Assembly (NCBI GenBank): GCA_938074525.1
Contig: CALJEX010000001.1
Location: 1 to 55,383 of the forward strand
Direction: 5' to 3'
Origin: an uncultured Gammaproteobacteria bacterium
GTDB lineage: Bacteria; Pseudomonadota; Gammaproteobacteria; UBA4575
DNA: 55,383 nucleotides
The position numbers were made by a program, and so were the translations under genes. Positions 54,104 through 55,383 of this stretch are shown one piece after another. Within the stretch, counting starts at the first letter, position 1; each line of letters opens with the position of its first letter. A model generated the notes under the pieces. The model did no database searches and had not been told where the DNA came from. It saw nothing but the letters and a program-made list of their open reading frames with translations.

Positions 54104-55383
54104 ATGCAATCTGATAATACAATTACATCTCAAGAAAATAGTAGTGCTGTACCCTTCACTGACGCCCCCAGCGAGCTAGAATTACAGTCCACCGCCCCAG
54201 GTCATTACCGAGTCATTCGTCGCAATGGCAAAGTGACTAGTTTTGACCGCGATAAGATCAAAATTGCAGTCACTAAAGCATTCCTCGCAGTCGAGGGAGG
54301 AGAAGCTGCTGCCTCTACTCGCGTTCATGACACAGTAGACCAGTTATCTACTCATGTAGAAAATGCCCTGACTCGTAATAAGCCAGATGGCGGCACTTTC
54401 CATATCGAAGATATTCAAGACCAGGTAGAACTGGCACTAATGAGAGAAGGCCACCATAAAGTAGCACGTGATTACGTACTTTATCGTGAACGACGCGCGT
54501 TAGAACGTGCCGAGAAGGCACAACAAACTAATGAATCGTCAGCATCTGCCACAGACAGCACTGGAATCAATGTCACCGACGCCACTGGCAAGGTAAAACC
54601 TCTTGATATTCAAAGACTGACTACCGTCATAGACGATGCTTGCCAAAACCTAGATAACGTTTCAGCACAACCTATTATTGATGAAACACTACGCAATCTA
54701 TACGACGGCGTACCTGAGAGCGATGTCTATACTGCAGTGACTATGAGCGCACGTACGCTGATTGAACGCGAGCCCAACTACACCTATGTCGCAGCACGTT
54801 TACTACTCGATAATCTGCGTTGCGAAGCACTCAGCCATATCAACGGCAAGCCTAGCCAAGCCACTCAGAAAGAAATGGACACTGAGTACACGATCTATTT
54901 TGAGAAATATATCAAAGAAGCAGCAAAGCTTGAATTAATTGACTCTAAGTTAGCCAAAGACTACGACTTAAAGGCATTAGGTAAAGCACTAGAACCTTCT
55001 CGTGACTACCAATTCACTTACCTAGGTCTGCAAACCCTTTATGACCGTTACTTCATCCATACAGAACAAGGCATTCGTATAGAATTGCCACAAGTGTTTT
55101 TTATGCGCGTAGCCATGGGTCTAGCAATCAACGAAATTGAGCGTGAAAAACGGACTATTGAATTTTATCGCTTACTGTCTTCGTTTGATTTCATGAGCTC
55201 TACCCCAACACTATTTAACTCAGGCACATTACGTCCTCAGTTATCGTCTTGTTACCTCACCACGGTGCCAGATAATCTTCACGGTATTTTTGATGCGATC
55301 AAAGATGACGCCATGTTATCTAAATTTGCTGGCGGTCTTGGTAATGACTGGTCACGTGTTCGCTCTATGGGGTCACACATCAA
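54104..55383 (+). CDS. nrdA: Ribonucleoside-diphosphate reductase alpha subunit, class Ia (C-terminus cut by window edge)
   Basis: The first 426 codons are visible. After a low-complexity start, an ATP-cone (about 34-145, YRVIRRNGKVTSFDRDKI) binds the allosteric nucleotide. A linker follows, then a second ATP-cone-like region (about 160-245) including the SARTLIEREPNYTYVAARLLL helix. The start of the catalytic barrel shows FMSSTPTLFNSGTLRPQLSSCYL, whose Cys is one of the redox-active pair. Two cones resemble the Pseudomonas-type enzyme. A ribosome site (AGAGAG) precedes the ATG. The active-site loops and C-terminal Cys pair lie beyond the window. Confidence 0.94.
   Translation, partial: MQSDNTITSQENSSAVPFTDAPSELELQSTAPGHYRVIRRNGKVTSFDRDKIKIAVTKAFLAVEGGEAAASTRVHDTVDQLSTHVENALTRNKPDGGTFHIEDIQDQVELALMREGHHKVARDYVLYRERRALERAEKAQQTNESSASATDSTGINVTDATGKVKPLDIQRLTTVIDDACQNLDNVSAQPIIDETLRNLYDGVPESDVYTAVTMSARTLIEREPNYTYVAARLLLDNLRCEALSHINGKPSQATQKEMDTEYTIYFEKYIKEAAKLELIDSKLAKDYDLKALGKALEPSRDYQFTYLGLQTLYDRYFIHTEQGIRIELPQVFFMRVAMGLAINEIEREKRTIEFYRLLSSFDFMSSTPTLFNSGTLRPQLSSCYLTTVPDNLHGIFDAIKDDAMLSKFAGGLGNDWSRVRSMGSHI

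Overview
This is chromosomal DNA from a gammaproteobacterium with moderately AT-rich coding sequence (judged by eye, not counted). The evidence is the gene order. petA-petB-petC-sspA-sspB, degS/algW-his-murA-mla, and kdsD-kdsC-lptCAB-rpoN-hpf-ptsN-rapZ are the arrangements known from Pseudomonas and related Gammaproteobacteria. HprK, a mannose-family EIIA and a full-length EI next to rapZ resemble the Xanthomonas-like or betaproteobacterial type of regulatory PTS. No rRNA, tRNA, CRISPR array, prophage or complete insertion sequence was found. Almost the whole window is core genome, with several inserted cassettes.

Layout. 1-3844 (minus): cytochrome bc1 complex, then sspA and a cut sspB. 4004-5991: a Nif3-family protein and a divergent DegS-type protease. 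6135-10559 (plus): a four-gene cassette of retropepsin-like protease, inactive transglutaminase with seven membrane helices, ATP-grasp ligase and AspA/AstE-like amidohydrolase. It sits between degS and hisC, which are neighbours in Pseudomonas. 10562-19102 (minus): a ten-gene run mlaF-E-D-C-B, murA, hisG, a DAHP synthase, hisD, hisC. 19245-31992 (plus): yrbG, Kdo and LPS transport genes, rpoN, hpf, the nitrogen/regulatory PTS and mgtE. 32030-38877: a broken secreted-protein gene, small genes, dcd, apbC, metG, a ferredoxin with four 4Fe-4S motifs, and nth.

39088-43328 is the most interesting region. It holds an HvfA/bufferin-type precursor peptide with six EGKCG motifs, followed by a strong terminator. 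Next come a membrane-anchored glutamate-synthase-like FMN/Fe-S oxidoreductase and a DoxX protein. Last are HvfB (MNIO, DUF692) and HvfC (DUF2063). This is a copper-related RiPP locus with an extra flavoenzyme whose role is not obvious.

43330-51972: isocitrate dehydrogenase, a ribbon-helix-helix protein whose own promoter carries a perfect palindrome, rimO, and a CobB-like/cysteine-free IscA-like pair that matches dsrN-dsrR of sulfur oxidisers. A NarX/NarL-type two-component system, a rhodanese protein, a small membrane protein, a degenerate palindromic repeat and a free-standing S24 domain complete this stretch. 51978-55383: an Atm1-type ABC exporter (minus), then nrdA, cut at the right edge, behind a promoter with two DnaA boxes and an NrdR-like box.

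Functional themes are envelope building (Mla, Lpt, Kdo, MurA), respiration and redox (bc1, Fe-S proteins, copper RiPP), and PEP-driven regulation (HprK, RapZ, PTS, RpoN).
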